A stretch of DNA of 46,997 nucleotides from Pedosphaera sp. (GCA_009695205.1 SIBK01000031.1:1-46997); one strand, 5' to 3'. Positions 8,599 through 18,719 are shown, counted from the first letter of the stretch. The notes: generated by a model from the letters alone, not told the origin. Numbers and translations are program-made.

Positions 8599-8930
8599 TC
8601 CCTGGCACCGATCACCGTTTCTGCGATCCGTCGTGGAGTCCTATCAACCGCGCGCCGACGCCAAGCAACAGATCATTCATTTCGGAGGCTACGGCGGACC
8701 ACTCTTTGCGCAGGCCGATCCGCAAATGACGGTTTCGGTATTTGATAACCTCGTCTCGAACGCGGCGATGTATTCGCCCTCCGGAAAGACCCTCTTTGTG
8801 CGATTGAAACGAATGCCGAATTCCGTCCGGTGTGAAGTGCAGGATGAAGGCCCCGGACTGAGCGCGGAAGATCAGAAGGAAATGCCCCTTCTCCATTGCC
8901 AAGTCGCAAAGCTCCGAGTGAGGATCGACC
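8588..8930 (+). pseudogene. Histidine kinase fragment (HATPase domain, truncated both ends)
   Basis: From about 8618 the frame reads LRSVVESYQPRADAKQQIIH, then VFDNLVSNAAMYSPSGKT (N box, ATP-binding Asn at 8759-8761) and VQDEGPGLSAEDQKE (G1 box DEGPG at 8843-8857). This is the first half of a bacterial histidine kinase ATPase domain. Everything before it (sensor and phospho-accepting His) is missing, and homology breaks off at about 8881, before the F and G2 boxes. The frame then runs into the following gene. It is a remnant that joins directly to the end of the cyclase-TPR relic, so a deletion probably fused the two. Confidence 0.75.
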
Positions 8931-10295
8931 ATGATTCTAGCGCCTCGCATTCTCCCGTTACTTCGTCTGCCGTGTTGGGTCGCGGCGTTTTGTTTCACTC
9001 TCTCGGCGAACGCGCAAACCGAGTGGAGACAGTTCCGTGGGCCGGGCGCTCGGGGCATCGGAGAATCGGATCGCCTGCCCTTGGTTTGGTCGAAGGACAC
9101 GAACGTTGAGTGGCGCACGGAAGTCCCTGGTCGGGGTTGGTCGTCGCCGATCGTTTCGGGCGAGCGAGTCTTCCTGACCACCGCAGCCACCGCGGGTGAG
9201 GTCGAAGCCCCGAAGAAGGGGCTATACTTTGGCGGCGAACGCCCTGCGATTCCGAAAAGTCCGCATCGATGGCTCGTGTTCTGTCTCGATCGAAGCTCCG
9301 GTCGGACGAATTGGATTGTCGAAGTATACGCGGCGGCGCCTTCGACGCCCATCCATGTGAAGAACAGTTACGCATCTGAAACTCCCGTGACGGATGGCGA
9401 ACGCGTTTACGCGCTATTCGGAGGCGTCGGATTGTTCTGTCTCGATCTCTCGGGCAAGATCCTCTGGTCGCTCCCGATTCAATCTCACAAAACGCGCAAT
9501 GGATGGGGCTCGTCCTCGTCGCCCGCGATCCAGGGTGACCGGATCTTTTTGGTCAACGATAACGAAGAGCAATCGTATATCGCCGCCTACGACAAGCGGA
9601 CGGGCAAGGAACTGTGGCGTGTGGCGCGCGAGGAACCGACAAATTTTTCCACGCCATTCGTCTGGACGACCGAGCAGAGAGCGGAGTTGGTGGTGCCAGG
9701 GCGGAATCGAGTTCGCAGCTACGACCTGAGTGGGCAATTGCTCTGGCATCTGCAGGGCATGTCCACGATTACAATCCCCACACCCTTCGCGGCGGATGGA
9801 CTGCTCTATCTTTGCGCCGGGTATGTCGGAGACACGGTAAAACCAAACAAACCGGTTTACGCAGTTCGTCCCGGAGCGGCCGGTGACTTAACTCTGCCGG
9901 AGGGTGCGCGGGACAGCAAGTCCATCGCTTGGATGGAAGCAAACGCCTCGCCTTACAATCCGTCGGCTTTGGCGTACGAAGGTCGTTTCTATGTCTTGTG
10001 GGATTTTGGGTTCCTGAATTGTCGCGTGGCAAAATCCGGACGTGAATCGTATGACAAGCAAAGGCTGAAAGCCGAAGGTACCGCCGGGTTCACATCTTCG
10101 CCATGGGCCTACCGGGGGCGGGTCTTCTGTCTGAGCGAGGATGGCGATACCTATGTGGTTAAGGCGGGGGACTCGTATCAATTGGAACGGGTAAACTCCC
10201 TGGGTGAGATGTGTATGGCCACGCCTGCCATCTCGGGAGATCGTTTGTTCATTCGGACGATATCGAGCCTTTACTGCATCCGGCAGAGTCCGTAG
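8931..10295 (+). CDS. Secreted PQQ-like beta-propeller protein
   Basis: A 454-residue protein with a signal peptide (about residues 1-29, ending ANAQ) and repeated PQQ-propeller blades: WRQFRGPGARGIGES at the start, VEWRTEVPGRGWSSPIVSGE, LVFCLDRSSGRTNWIVEV, YIAAYDKRTGKELWRVARE and a final MATPAISGDRLFIRT. The WxxxRGP opening is typical of planctomycete/verrucomicrobial outer-membrane or periplasmic propeller proteins of the PQQ_2 family. No catalytic residues for alcohol dehydrogenase activity are apparent, so a binding or scaffold role is as likely as an enzymatic one. GAGG lies about 9 bases before the ATG. It appears intact although it follows two broken genes. Confidence 0.85.
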   Translation: MILAPRILPLLRLPCWVAAFCFTLSANAQTEWRQFRGPGARGIGESDRLPLVWSKDTNVEWRTEVPGRGWSSPIVSGERVFLTTAATAGEVEAPKKGLYFGGERPAIPKSPHRWLVFCLDRSSGRTNWIVEVYAAAPSTPIHVKNSYASETPVTDGERVYALFGGVGLFCLDLSGKILWSLPIQSHKTRNGWGSSSSPAIQGDRIFLVNDNEEQSYIAAYDKRTGKELWRVAREEPTNFSTPFVWTTEQRAELVVPGRNRVRSYDLSGQLLWHLQGMSTITIPTPFAADGLLYLCAGYVGDTVKPNKPVYAVRPGAAGDLTLPEGARDSKSIAWMEANASPYNPSALAYEGRFYVLWDFGFLNCRVAKSGRESYDKQRLKAEGTAGFTSSPWAYRGRVFCLSEDGDTYVVKAGDSYQLERVNSLGEMCMATPAISGDRLFIRTISSLYCIRQSP

Positions 10296-10530
10296 TTCGC
10301 AGGATCGGCGACAGTCCGAGATCCTCAAGGGCTTCGAGAATGCGAACCCGTTTGGTGCTGCATTCATTTTGTTCACCCGAGTTGTAAACGGAATTCATGC
10401 GGGCGTGTGGATGAGGGTTTGCGCGCTTCGTCCGGAAAGATTAGGAAGGCGTTGGTGACGGGTCGCTGCAGGCCGTGGCTAATGGGTGCGGTGGCCCGCG
10501 ATTTTTTGGTAATTCGAAACAAACGGAATC

Positions 10531-13500
10531 ATGGATTCAACCGATTTGGGAAAGAACACCCATACTCTGGAGACACGACGGGAAGCGATTTATCTGCGAC
10601 TGGCGATGATAGGATGCCCAGTTCCCGAAACCGGAGCTCTTCCATCGGTGGCCGCCGTGTTACTCGAGCGGCACCAAGAGAATGCACGTCGACTGTCGAC
10701 GTACCTATCGCCCCCAGACTGGCGCATTCAGCAATTCTTGGATGAGTACTTGTACGAAGCCGGTGGGGCGCCGAGGTTGCCCTCCTCGACGCTGGTGCTC
10801 GACGAGCAGGGGATGGCACGCGAGATGTCTCTCCCGGTGAGTGGCGATACATTCACCGGGGAATTGCTGAAATCGTATCGTGTGGCGAATGGCGTTTTGC
10901 ATAATCCCACGAGCGATCGTCGGACAACGCAGGGGGTTTTCCACGTGGTAGAGGGCGGACTCACGGTACCCGATGATAAGAAATGTGTGTCCAAGCGGGC
11001 CTTTGCTCATCTCCTGCGGCATGCATTCAACCCGCCTCGCGAACACCTCCGACTCCCTTACACGTCCTGTGCGCCTGTTCCAGCAGAGTGCTTTGTTTCG
11101 TTGTACCTGCGCCCGGTCGTTTGCCCGGAAGTTCCCGGTTTCGTGCGCCGACAGACGATGGAGATCCGGTTCTTTGTGCCCGGATCGCTGGTCAGCAACC
11201 TGGATTTCGTGGAAACCATCTTTGGGAATGCTGGCGATCCGAACTTGCCCGAGAATGATCCCGCGCTGGAGGCGGATGGCTGGTCCGGGCATACGGGTTG
11301 CGTTGTGTTGGCACCCCACTTGACGCGGTTGACCAAGGTGGCGTTGGGCCTTCCGAAATGGGACGACGCCACGGAGCACGAGCGGCGGGATGGGATGTGC
11401 TGGAGGGCAGACGACGAACGTTACAACGAAGGCAAGGCATTCAAGATCACCGCTCGGGATGAGCGCGGTGTGATTGTCACCCTCATTGCAGACAACTACT
11501 ATGGATATTGTAAGAAGGAGATAAAAACGCAGCTCAGCTATGCAGCCAATCTGGCGGGATGGGTTGAGGAGGAACACGCGGGTGGCGCCTTGGTATTCCC
11601 GAGCTTTGATTTGGGCGAGGAGTTTAGCGGGCGGATCCATGTAAAGCAGCGCGGGCACAACGCATTGGAGGCCTTTGCGCGGAATGCGGCGCTCCTGGAC
11701 GTGCTCCCCGAGGGCCATGCAGTCGATCGTCGTTATTCCGATATATTCTACGTGCCGGAGGATGCAGACTTCGATCTTCGCTCGCAGACCATCACATGGA
11801 CGCACGCGGGTTCGAGCCAGACAGTCCGACTGCGCGCGGACGCTGTATATTTACGTCCGTCCGGGTACAAAGTTCGGATGTTGAAGCCGGATGGTGATCG
11901 GGCCTGGCGACTGATCGGCACGGGCGCGGAGCCCACATTTTGTCACAAACCGTGCACCGTATCCGGCGGTGGCAAGTCCGAGATTTCAAAGCCCATTACG
12001 GACGCCATCCTGCAGGGATCCGTTTTCGTATCGGATTTTCGTAGAGATTTCGATGCCGTTGCCGACCTCCTGGCGAGGGACTATTCGCACCGGTTTCGGG
12101 ACCCGGCTCGCAACGGGACGGATCAACGCCCGATCCTGGGATTGACCCGTTCGCTCGGATCGGTGATCAAGCTGCTCACGCCCTCGGAGATCGAGTATTC
12201 GGATGACTTCAATGCCTGGCTTGCGACGGTGCCCCCGCATATCAAAGAGCTGGTTTTTGTCGTCAAACGCTTCTGCAAGCCGGCGTGGGGCGATGCATGG
12301 CGAGATCGCTTCAGCGTCGATGTCATCAATGGTGTCCCGGGAAACGAACTGAAATGTGAGGGACGCAGGCTCCGGCCCAACTTTCTCCGTGTGGGATTCG
12401 CTGCAGATGGGTCTTGGCGGGTCTTTGGGCTGCAGAAGGATTTCCATCCGTCCGTGAAACTGCAGATGGAGGATGACATCACCGCATCAATTGTGGTGCC
12501 GGCCTCCTCGGTGGCCGGGCTGAATCCCAATGATCCACATCCCTCCGTGAAGTTCACTGCGAACGCCGAGGCCCGATTATTTCAACGGCCGGATGACGCA
12601 ATTCATCGCGGCAATGACCGGCAGGCAGAGAGGGATTTGGCCGAGCCGGACAATTTCCTGTCGAATTTTGAACCTTTATCGCGCGCGCAGGCCCGCCAAT
12701 TGGTGGAGGATGCGATTGGCTTTACTGCGTACACAGAGCCAATGCAGCAGCTTCTCCGTGCGACCGCCGAGGGCCGAGGCCCTGAATTCGTCGTCTCTTC
12801 GGCTCACCCGCGGTTGGTGAACGGAGAGCCGTCCAAGAATCCGCGCTACCTCCAACGCCGGCCCGATCGCGAGGATCCCCGTGCCGTGCATCTTGGGGAG
12901 ATGGGAATCCGCCTATTTCGCAAGCTCACCCCTTCCGCACCCGTATACCCACCGGTGAATGCGGTCGTCCCCGGACGCCGGAACAACCCGCCTGAACCGG
13001 CTGAAAGGATTCGGTCGCTGGCAGTGTTCAATCCCATTCATTACATGGACTTGCCCGAAGCGTTCATGGAGTTCATTTCCAGCATGACCGGACGATCACC
13101 GTCCATGACGGGTGCCGGGATTGAAGGGGCGATGACCAAGGGGCCATTCAACGCGCTGCCGCCGATATACGATCTGAATGGGGCGCTGGTGTCGTATCTC
13201 TTGACGGAGTATCCGGTGTTTATCACGGCTGCAGGATACATCGGACCGCGCTGTCGGGTGGACCACGACGTGAGCCTGCTCGTTCCAGAGGTTTGGACAC
13301 GGATGCTGCCGGCCGAACGCGAGCCGCGCGTGCTGCAGGAGCGCGGGTACTTTGAACCCTTGCTGGATTTCGAACACAACGGTCAGCAGGTACTGGCGAG
13401 CCGCCTCGGTTGGCGGATGACGGCAGGTTTCGTTCGTGAATATTTCGGACGTGTGTTTAGCAGTCCGCACTTGGTTTTTACGGAAGAACTCCTTCGTCCC

Positions 13501-13977
13501 GAGCGGCAGGACGCCGAGGCATTTGTGGATGGTGTGAACAATATTTTGGAAACCCATCGGCGCGTCGCGGAGCATTACTTTGCGGATGGCACCATCGAGT
13601 TTGCGTGTCCTCCTTTGAAGGCGTTGTTGCACATCATGCGTGACGGTAGGTATGAAGGGATGGGGATTGCCGACCCGATGATTCGAAAGCTGTTCACTCG
13701 AAAGTACCTGATTGAGAGCGACTGGTATGTCCAGCGTCTGGCGGCGCGGCAGGAGATTGAGATCCGGCAATGGTTCCGGGCGGCGCGCTACCTGGAAGGA
13801 TTTCTGGCAAAGCCGAATTACGCGCTGGAGGCGGATCGGCTAGGCGTTCGCGAACGGCTTGCGTGTGCGTGGGAATCCTATCATGAAGCGAAGGCACCGG
13901 CGTTCCGTGAACGCCTGCGCGGAACGCTCGGAGCCGATCCCAGCCTTACGACTCCTGACGTCGCGGAATCAAAGTGA
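10531..13977 (+). CDS. Very large protein resembling PPi-type phosphoenolpyruvate carboxykinase
   Basis: A single 1148-residue cytoplasmic protein with no signal peptide, membrane segment or repeats. Recognisable phrases are ADNYYGYCKKEIKTQLSYAA (from residue 320), EEEHAGGALVFPSF (346 on) and a P-loop-like SGGGKSEISKP (478 on). The length and the GYCKKE and GGGKSE motifs fit the roughly 1100-1150-residue PPi-dependent PEP carboxykinases described in Entamoeba, Propionibacterium and Actinomyces. Those convert PEP, CO2 and phosphate to oxaloacetate and pyrophosphate. I recall this resemblance rather than having aligned it, so the enzymatic role is a hypothesis; the safe call is a conserved giant protein with PEPCK-like features. 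It stands alone: the gaps before (235 bp) and after (500 bp) hold no partner. Confidence 0.55.
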   Translation: MDSTDLGKNTHTLETRREAIYLRLAMIGCPVPETGALPSVAAVLLERHQENARRLSTYLSPPDWRIQQFLDEYLYEAGGAPRLPSSTLVLDEQGMAREMSLPVSGDTFTGELLKSYRVANGVLHNPTSDRRTTQGVFHVVEGGLTVPDDKKCVSKRAFAHLLRHAFNPPREHLRLPYTSCAPVPAECFVSLYLRPVVCPEVPGFVRRQTMEIRFFVPGSLVSNLDFVETIFGNAGDPNLPENDPALEADGWSGHTGCVVLAPHLTRLTKVALGLPKWDDATEHERRDGMCWRADDERYNEGKAFKITARDERGVIVTLIADNYYGYCKKEIKTQLSYAANLAGWVEEEHAGGALVFPSFDLGEEFSGRIHVKQRGHNALEAFARNAALLDVLPEGHAVDRRYSDIFYVPEDADFDLRSQTITWTHAGSSQTVRLRADAVYLRPSGYKVRMLKPDGDRAWRLIGTGAEPTFCHKPCTVSGGGKSEISKPITDAILQGSVFVSDFRRDFDAVADLLARDYSHRFRDPARNGTDQRPILGLTRSLGSVIKLLTPSEIEYSDDFNAWLATVPPHIKELVFVVKRFCKPAWGDAWRDRFSVDVINGVPGNELKCEGRRLRPNFLRVGFAADGSWRVFGLQKDFHPSVKLQMEDDITASIVVPASSVAGLNPNDPHPSVKFTANAEARLFQRPDDAIHRGNDRQAERDLAEPDNFLSNFEPLSRAQARQLVEDAIGFTAYTEPMQQLLRATAEGRGPEFVVSSAHPRLVNGEPSKNPRYLQRRPDREDPRAVHLGEMGIRLFRKLTPSAPVYPPVNAVVPGRRNNPPEPAERIRSLAVFNPIHYMDLPEAFMEFISSMTGRSPSMTGAGIEGAMTKGPFNALPPIYDLNGALVSYLLTEYPVFITAAGYIGPRCRVDHDVSLLVPEVWTRMLPAEREPRVLQERGYFEPLLDFEHNGQQVLASRLGWRMTAGFVREYFGRVFSSPHLVFTEELLRPERQDAEAFVDGVNNILETHRRVAEHYFADGTIEFACPPLKALLHIMRDGRYEGMGIADPMIRKLFTRKYLIESDWYVQRLAARQEIEIRQWFRAARYLEGFLAKPNYALEADRLGVRERLACAWESYHEAKAPAFRERLRGTLGADPSLTTPDVAESK

Positions 13978-14000
13978 CCCCTTACCCAGCCTCGGCGCCC

Positions 14001-14135
14001 CCCCCTCTCCCCGCGTCGGATGCGGGGAGAGACGACAACGAACTCAAAATGCGCGCCGTGAAGCCATGGACCATTACGGGAAAGAGGATTGCGCGGACTG
14101 CCGTCCGCGACTAGAGCCCGATGGTTCATGGAGAG
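14001..14135 (+). repeat. Dispersed repeat B, copy 2 (about 130 bp, two hairpins)
   Basis: The element opens with a perfect 10-bp hairpin (CTCTCCCCGC at 14005-14014, GCGGGGAGAG at 14022-14031) and ends with the GCGCGGACTGCCGTCCGCGA hairpin (from 14091) and GGTTCATGG. The whole arrangement can be aligned with copy 3 on the opposite strand. The remaining sequence to 14480 downstream of ftsH holds no gene I can defend; a 72-codon minus-strand frame at 14126-14344 is weak. Confidence 0.6.
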
Positions 14136-14480
14136 GTCCGGACGAAGATGCGACTGTCGGCATTGGGCTCCGGGCGAAATCCCAGACGCAAGATAAAATT
14201 GTTGGGAAAATCCTTCGTGGTGGTTATCTGCTGAATTCTGCGCCCTTCGCCTGGAATGGTGACTATGAGCCGGCCAATTCTTGCGACAAATCGGCCGTCG
14301 GGACTGCTCGTTTGACTGTCGAAAAGGACGGGAGTTGTGACCATCGGCCAGGGGGGTGCGGCGGGATCGCTGGTCTGCCATTTCCGGGCAGATTCCTTGT
14401 CCGCGTCCGATGTGGGGTGGAACCCCCAACCGGTGAGATCTTTGAATCACGGTTGACCCGTCTCCGAGCACACTCCGTTG

Positions 14481-16499
14481 CTAGGCCGCGGCAGGAGCGG
14501 GGCTGCCGAATCCTGGGAGCTTCGGGGGCAGGAGCTTTACAATTTCAGGCAATGGCGTGCCGGCAGGAGCGCCACTGGGCGGGCCGAGTTGGCTTGGAGA
14601 AACGGGTGGTGGTGTGAATTTGCCGGTCTTGACGATTTCAATCACTTGCCAGCCTTCGAGCGTCTCGTGTTCGAGGAGCGCCTTGGCGATTAACTCGAGT
14701 TTGTCGCGATGATCCCGTATGAGAGTTGTTGCGGTCTGGTAGCCGGCGTCTGTGATCCGCTTCACCTCGTTGTCGATCTCCTGAGCTGTACGCTCACTGT
14801 ATTCCTTGGATCGGATCATGTCGCGGCCGAGGAAAACATACTCGGAGTTCTCGCCGTACTGAACCATTCCCAAGGTGTCGCTCATTCCCCAATGCATGAC
14901 CATCGCTTTGGCCATCTGAGTCGCCTGTTGGATGTCGCCCGACGCTCCGGAGGAAACGTCTTCAGTAAAAATTTCCTCAGCAATCCGCCCCGCCATGGTG
15001 ACGGCGATCATGTCCTGGAGTTCCTTCTTTCGGCGGTTCAAGAGGTCTTGCTTAGGCAGGAACATAGTGATGCCGAGGGCTTGGCCACGGGGAATGATGG
15101 TGACCTTGTGCAGCGGATGGGTGTGGGTCAGCAACACGTTGACGAGGGCGTGCCCGGCTTCATGCCAAGCCGTGCCACGCTTTTCCTCATCAGTCATGGC
15201 GAGACTGCGGCGTTCGCGGCCCCAACGGACCTTGTCCCGAGCTTCCTCGAGCTCGGTCATGCTGATGGCTTTGCGTCCGGTACGCGCAGCGAGAAGAGCA
15301 GCTTCATTGAGGAGATTGGCAAGTTCAGCGCCTGAGAATCCGGGAGTACCGCGTGCGATTACGGAAAGATCCACGGCGGAATCCAGTTTAACGTTTTTCG
15401 CATGAACCTTGAGAATGGCTTCGCGCCCACGCACGTCTGGCAGGCTAACCGTGACCTGGCGGTCAAATCGACCGGGCCGAAGTAGGGCCGGATCCAGGAC
15501 ATCCGGACGGTTTGTAGCGGCGATGATAATGATACCTTCCTGAGTGTCGAAACCGTCCATTTCGACCAGGAGAGCATTCAAGGTTTGCTCGCGTTCGTCG
15601 TTGCCCCCACCGAGTCCATGCCCGCGACTGCGTCCCACCGCGTCGATTTCGTCGATGAAAATGAGGCAGGGCGTATTCTTGCGCGCCTGCTCAAACATGT
15701 CCCGAACACGACTTGCGCCGACACCCACGAACATTTCGACGAAATCCGAGCCACTGATACTGAAGAAGCAGGCGTCTGCCTCACCGGCGATTGCCTTGGC
15801 GAGAAGTGTCTTGCCTGTGCCGGGAGGGCCGACCATCAGGACGCCCTTGGGGATTCGACCCCCGAGTTTCTGGAATTTCTTTGGGTCACGGAGAAACTCA
15901 ACCAATTCGAACACTTCATCCTTGGCTTCTTCAACGCCCGCAACATCCTTGAACGTCGTCTTGTTCTTCTCCTTGGAAAGCAGGCGAGCCTTGCTTTTTC
16001 CAAAACTGAGTGCGCCCTTACCGGCCGCTTTGATTTGGCGTACGAAGAGAAAATAGACGAGACCGGCGATCAGCAGGAAGGGGAGCAGACTGTAAAGCAA
16101 CTGCCAGATCAGTGTGTTTGGAGCTTCGGTACGGAAATGCCCGGTCAATTGCAGCTTGCGATAGTCGTCGGGGTGAATCCAGTCCTTCAAGGTGAACAGC
16201 TGAGGGGTCTCCTTGCCACCGGCTCCCTCCTCCCGGTAGATTCCACGGATTTCTTTCACCGCTCCTCCGCTCGGATCAGCGCTGATTACGGCACTGTCGA
16301 TCCGGTTGGATTCGACCAGATCCATCAGTTGCCGGTAGTTAATTGTCTTAAGGCCCCGTTGCTGAACCTTGTTGACCATGATCAACGCGGGAACGAGCAA
16401 CGCGACCAGGATCCAGATGATCCAAGTCTTTGGCGAGAGCCTGGGTTCGGAGGGCGGTTCACGCCGGCTCCGGTCGAAATTAGAATTGTCGTCAGCCAT
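14481..16499 (-). CDS. ftsH: ATP-dependent zinc metalloprotease FtsH
   Basis: A 672-residue inner-membrane AAA protease. It has two membrane segments (about 26-42 and 131-153) bracketing a periplasmic domain, an AAA module with Walker A GPPGTGKT (224-231), Walker B LIFIDEID (279-286) and the second region of homology with RPGRFDRQ, then the zinc site HEAGH (446-450). A proline-rich, poorly conserved tail follows (from about 630). It degrades misfolded membrane proteins and short-lived regulators. Length and all motifs are normal, and the ATG at 16497-16499 gives the usual short charged N terminus before the first helix. The gene is monocistronic here: gaps of about 350 and 500 bp flank it, both holding copies of repeat B. 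Confidence 0.97.
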   Translation of the reverse strand: MADDNSNFDRSRREPPSEPRLSPKTWIIWILVALLVPALIMVNKVQQRGLKTINYRQLMDLVESNRIDSAVISADPSGGAVKEIRGIYREEGAGGKETPQLFTLKDWIHPDDYRKLQLTGHFRTEAPNTLIWQLLYSLLPFLLIAGLVYFLFVRQIKAAGKGALSFGKSKARLLSKEKNKTTFKDVAGVEEAKDEVFELVEFLRDPKKFQKLGGRIPKGVLMVGPPGTGKTLLAKAIAGEADACFFSISGSDFVEMFVGVGASRVRDMFEQARKNTPCLIFIDEIDAVGRSRGHGLGGGNDEREQTLNALLVEMDGFDTQEGIIIIAATNRPDVLDPALLRPGRFDRQVTVSLPDVRGREAILKVHAKNVKLDSAVDLSVIARGTPGFSGAELANLLNEAALLAARTGRKAISMTELEEARDKVRWGRERRSLAMTDEEKRGTAWHEAGHALVNVLLTHTHPLHKVTIIPRGQALGITMFLPKQDLLNRRKKELQDMIAVTMAGRIAEEIFTEDVSSGASGDIQQATQMAKAMVMHWGMSDTLGMVQYGENSEYVFLGRDMIRSKEYSERTAQEIDNEVKRITDAGYQTATTLIRDHRDKLELIAKALLEHETLEGWQVIEIVKTGKFTPPPVSPSQLGPPSGAPAGTPLPEIVKLLPPKLPGFGSPAPAAA

Positions 16500-16685
16500 G
16501 CCTAGTTAAACGGGAGCGTAGCAGTGAAGTCCAAGGGGTCAACCGGCGATTAAGGGAAGCCAGTGTTCAGGGGTTGGGGAGCGTCTCACGAAAATATTGA
16601 TATTTCCCAAAGCGATAGCGGAAGGAGTTAAAAGTGCGAACCGCCGTCTGCGTAGCACCAAGGCCACTTCGTCGAAGAACCCCGC

Positions 16686-16790
16686 CCATGAACCAAACCT
16701 CGTAGTCGTGGACAGCAGTCCGCGCAAACTTCGCCCCAGCAACGGCTCATCGTATCACGGAGCGCACTGTTACGTTCGGTGGATTCTCCC
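16686..16790 (-). repeat. Dispersed repeat B, copy 3 (inverted)
   Basis: Read on the minus strand it gives GGGAGAATCCACCGAACG, a TGCGCTCCGTGA block, then TTTGCGCGGACTGCTGTCCA CGACTACGAGG and GGTTCATGG. Order and spacing match copy 2. It fills much of the 348-bp gap between ftsH and dnaX; nothing else is seen there. Confidence 0.6.
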
Positions 16791-16847
16791 GTCGATCCCC
16801 TCGCTAGGCGCCCCGAGTGCCACGATCCGCCGAGCCCACAACTCCCT

Positions 16848-18719
16848 TCAGCCCAGGTCACTGGGAGCGTGCACTTCGACAATCTGTGCTTTAAAAATCT
16901 CCAGAGCGTGTTGGATCAGAGGATCATTCATGAACTCCGCCTTGTCTAACTTGATGGGAGCGGCCTTCGAACCTTTAGACTCGGTGGCGGCGGAGCCGGG
17001 CGTCTTGGCGCCCGCAGCTGAACTCGAAGACTGAGGTGCAGGTGATCCTCCTTTGGGGACGGGTTGTAAGGCAATGGCCGGGACCGGAATGGGAGTATAC
17101 GGAGAAATCGATGGCCCGGCAAACGGGACCCGCTCCGAGCGTACGAATTGAATGCTGACTCCGCTGGCGCCCACCTGTTCGAACTTTGCCCCAAGCAGGC
17201 GGGCATTCTCGCGCGAGTTGCAATAGTCAAAAGACTCGGACGCCATCGGGAACCCAAGAGTTAACACGCCCTTCTCAAACGAGAGAGGCTGGGTCTCTGC
17301 AAGACCGGCGCGTAGGAGCGGGCCCACTGCCCCGAGAACATCCGGCCAAAGAGAGACTGGATCGATTGTTGCTGGTGGCCTGACGGGCGCCGTCGGCGTC
17401 GGTACCGGTGGAGGCGTTGTGGCGGTCGCCCGACGCGGTGATTCCGTGGACTGCGGCGGCGGTGGTGGGGGCGCGAAGGGTGCCTCAACGGTTGCTGAAA
17501 TGTCTGCCGGGACGGGTCGTTGGGTTTGCGGGGCTTTCGGAATGGCCGGGGGCACTGCTAGATCGCCGGGACCTTCGGTGGTTTTCAGAGAATGCAGCTC
17601 GCGCAAGACAGTTTCGATGCTCACGGACTTTCTGGCCTGGATCGCCTTGACTAGCGTCACCTCCAGGAAGATCCGTTTGGATCCGGAATCTCGTTGACGG
17701 CCCTCGGCGGCGCTGAGCACTTCGAGCACGCGAGTTAGCTCTTCCGTCTGAATGGTGGCGGCCTGTCCACTCAGGGCGGCCCATTCCGATTCACTGACCT
17801 CGACGAGGCTGCGGTCACCCTGGCCGATCTGGAAAAGAAGGAGATTTCGAAATTGGTGAAGAAGATCTCCCAAGACACGCCCCAAGTCCTTGCCGCCGCG
17901 GGCCAGCTCATCCAGCGTGCGGAGCGCCACAGCCGCGTTTCCGTCGAGAACCGATCCAGCCAGCTGAAAAATCTGGCTGCGAGAGGCGAGTCCAAACATC
18001 GATAGAACGTCGGCCTCCACGATTTGCTGACCGCAGAAGCTGATCAATTGATCGAGGGTTGATTCGGCATCTCGCATGCCGCCATCGGCACCGCGGGCGA
18101 TGGCGTGCAGAGCGGGTTCGTCGATGGCGACGGCTTCCTGGCGCGCAATCCAACCAAGGTGTTTTACGATGAGGGCGGACGGGATTCTCCGTAGGTCAAA
18201 CCTCTGACATCGACTTAAGATCGTGGGCAGGACCTTCTCGGGATCGGTGGTCGCGAAAAAGAATTTCACATGAGCGGGCGGCTCTTCGAGTGTCTTCAAC
18301 AGGGCATTGAACGCCTGGGTTGAGAGCATGTGAACTTCATCGATGATGTAGATTTTGAACTTGGCCGCGGCTGGGGCGAATCGGGCCGTCTCCCGGAGTT
18401 CGCGCACCTGTTCAACGCCATTATTGCTGGCGCCGTCTATTTCAAGAACGTCCAACGCCCGCCCTTCGGTGATCTCCTGAACTCTCGGATCCGCATCGTC
18501 AAATTCTGCTTTTGGTCCACCGGTACAGTTCAGGGCTTTGGCAAAAATCCGGGCAAGAGTTGTCTTTCCGGTGCCCCGCGGACCACAGAACAAGTAGGCA
18601 TGGGCGACCCGGCCGGAGGTGATGGCGTTGGCGAGCGTCTGAGTGACGTGCTCCTGCCCGACCACGTCCGAAAATTTCTGCGGCCGGTACTTACGGGCGA
18701 TGACTTGGTATGAGGACAT
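16848..18719 (-). CDS. dnaX: DNA polymerase III gamma/tau subunit, zinc module degenerate
   Basis: A 623-residue clamp-loader ATPase. The N-terminal AAA module opens with the typical VIARKYRPQKFSDVVGQEHV, followed by Walker A GPRGTGKT (46-53), the Walker B/DEVH region (IIDEVHMLS), the SRC sensor (ILSRCQRF) and then the domain III helices. A proline-rich linker (about 395-450) leads to a tau-like C-terminal domain. Bacterial DnaX normally binds zinc through four cysteines spaced 9, 3 and 3. Here Cys65 is kept but the other three positions are Asp74, Asp77 and Val80 in an otherwise normal frame, so zinc binding is probably lost. The SRP RNA gene lies just upstream on the same strand, a common pairing. 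Confidence 0.95.
   Translation of the reverse strand: MSSYQVIARKYRPQKFSDVVGQEHVTQTLANAITSGRVAHAYLFCGPRGTGKTTLARIFAKALNCTGGPKAEFDDADPRVQEITEGRALDVLEIDGASNNGVEQVRELRETARFAPAAAKFKIYIIDEVHMLSTQAFNALLKTLEEPPAHVKFFFATTDPEKVLPTILSRCQRFDLRRIPSALIVKHLGWIARQEAVAIDEPALHAIARGADGGMRDAESTLDQLISFCGQQIVEADVLSMFGLASRSQIFQLAGSVLDGNAAVALRTLDELARGGKDLGRVLGDLLHQFRNLLLFQIGQGDRSLVEVSESEWAALSGQAATIQTEELTRVLEVLSAAEGRQRDSGSKRIFLEVTLVKAIQARKSVSIETVLRELHSLKTTEGPGDLAVPPAIPKAPQTQRPVPADISATVEAPFAPPPPPPQSTESPRRATATTPPPVPTPTAPVRPPATIDPVSLWPDVLGAVGPLLRAGLAETQPLSFEKGVLTLGFPMASESFDYCNSRENARLLGAKFEQVGASGVSIQFVRSERVPFAGPSISPYTPIPVPAIALQPVPKGGSPAPQSSSSAAGAKTPGSAATESKGSKAAPIKLDKAEFMNDPLIQHALEIFKAQIVEVHAPSDLG

Noticed and set aside
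14126-14344. 72-codon minus-strand frame downstream of ftsH
   Set aside because: Lies partly in dispersed repeat B and has no recognisable family or ribosome site; repeats of this kind often create open frames.
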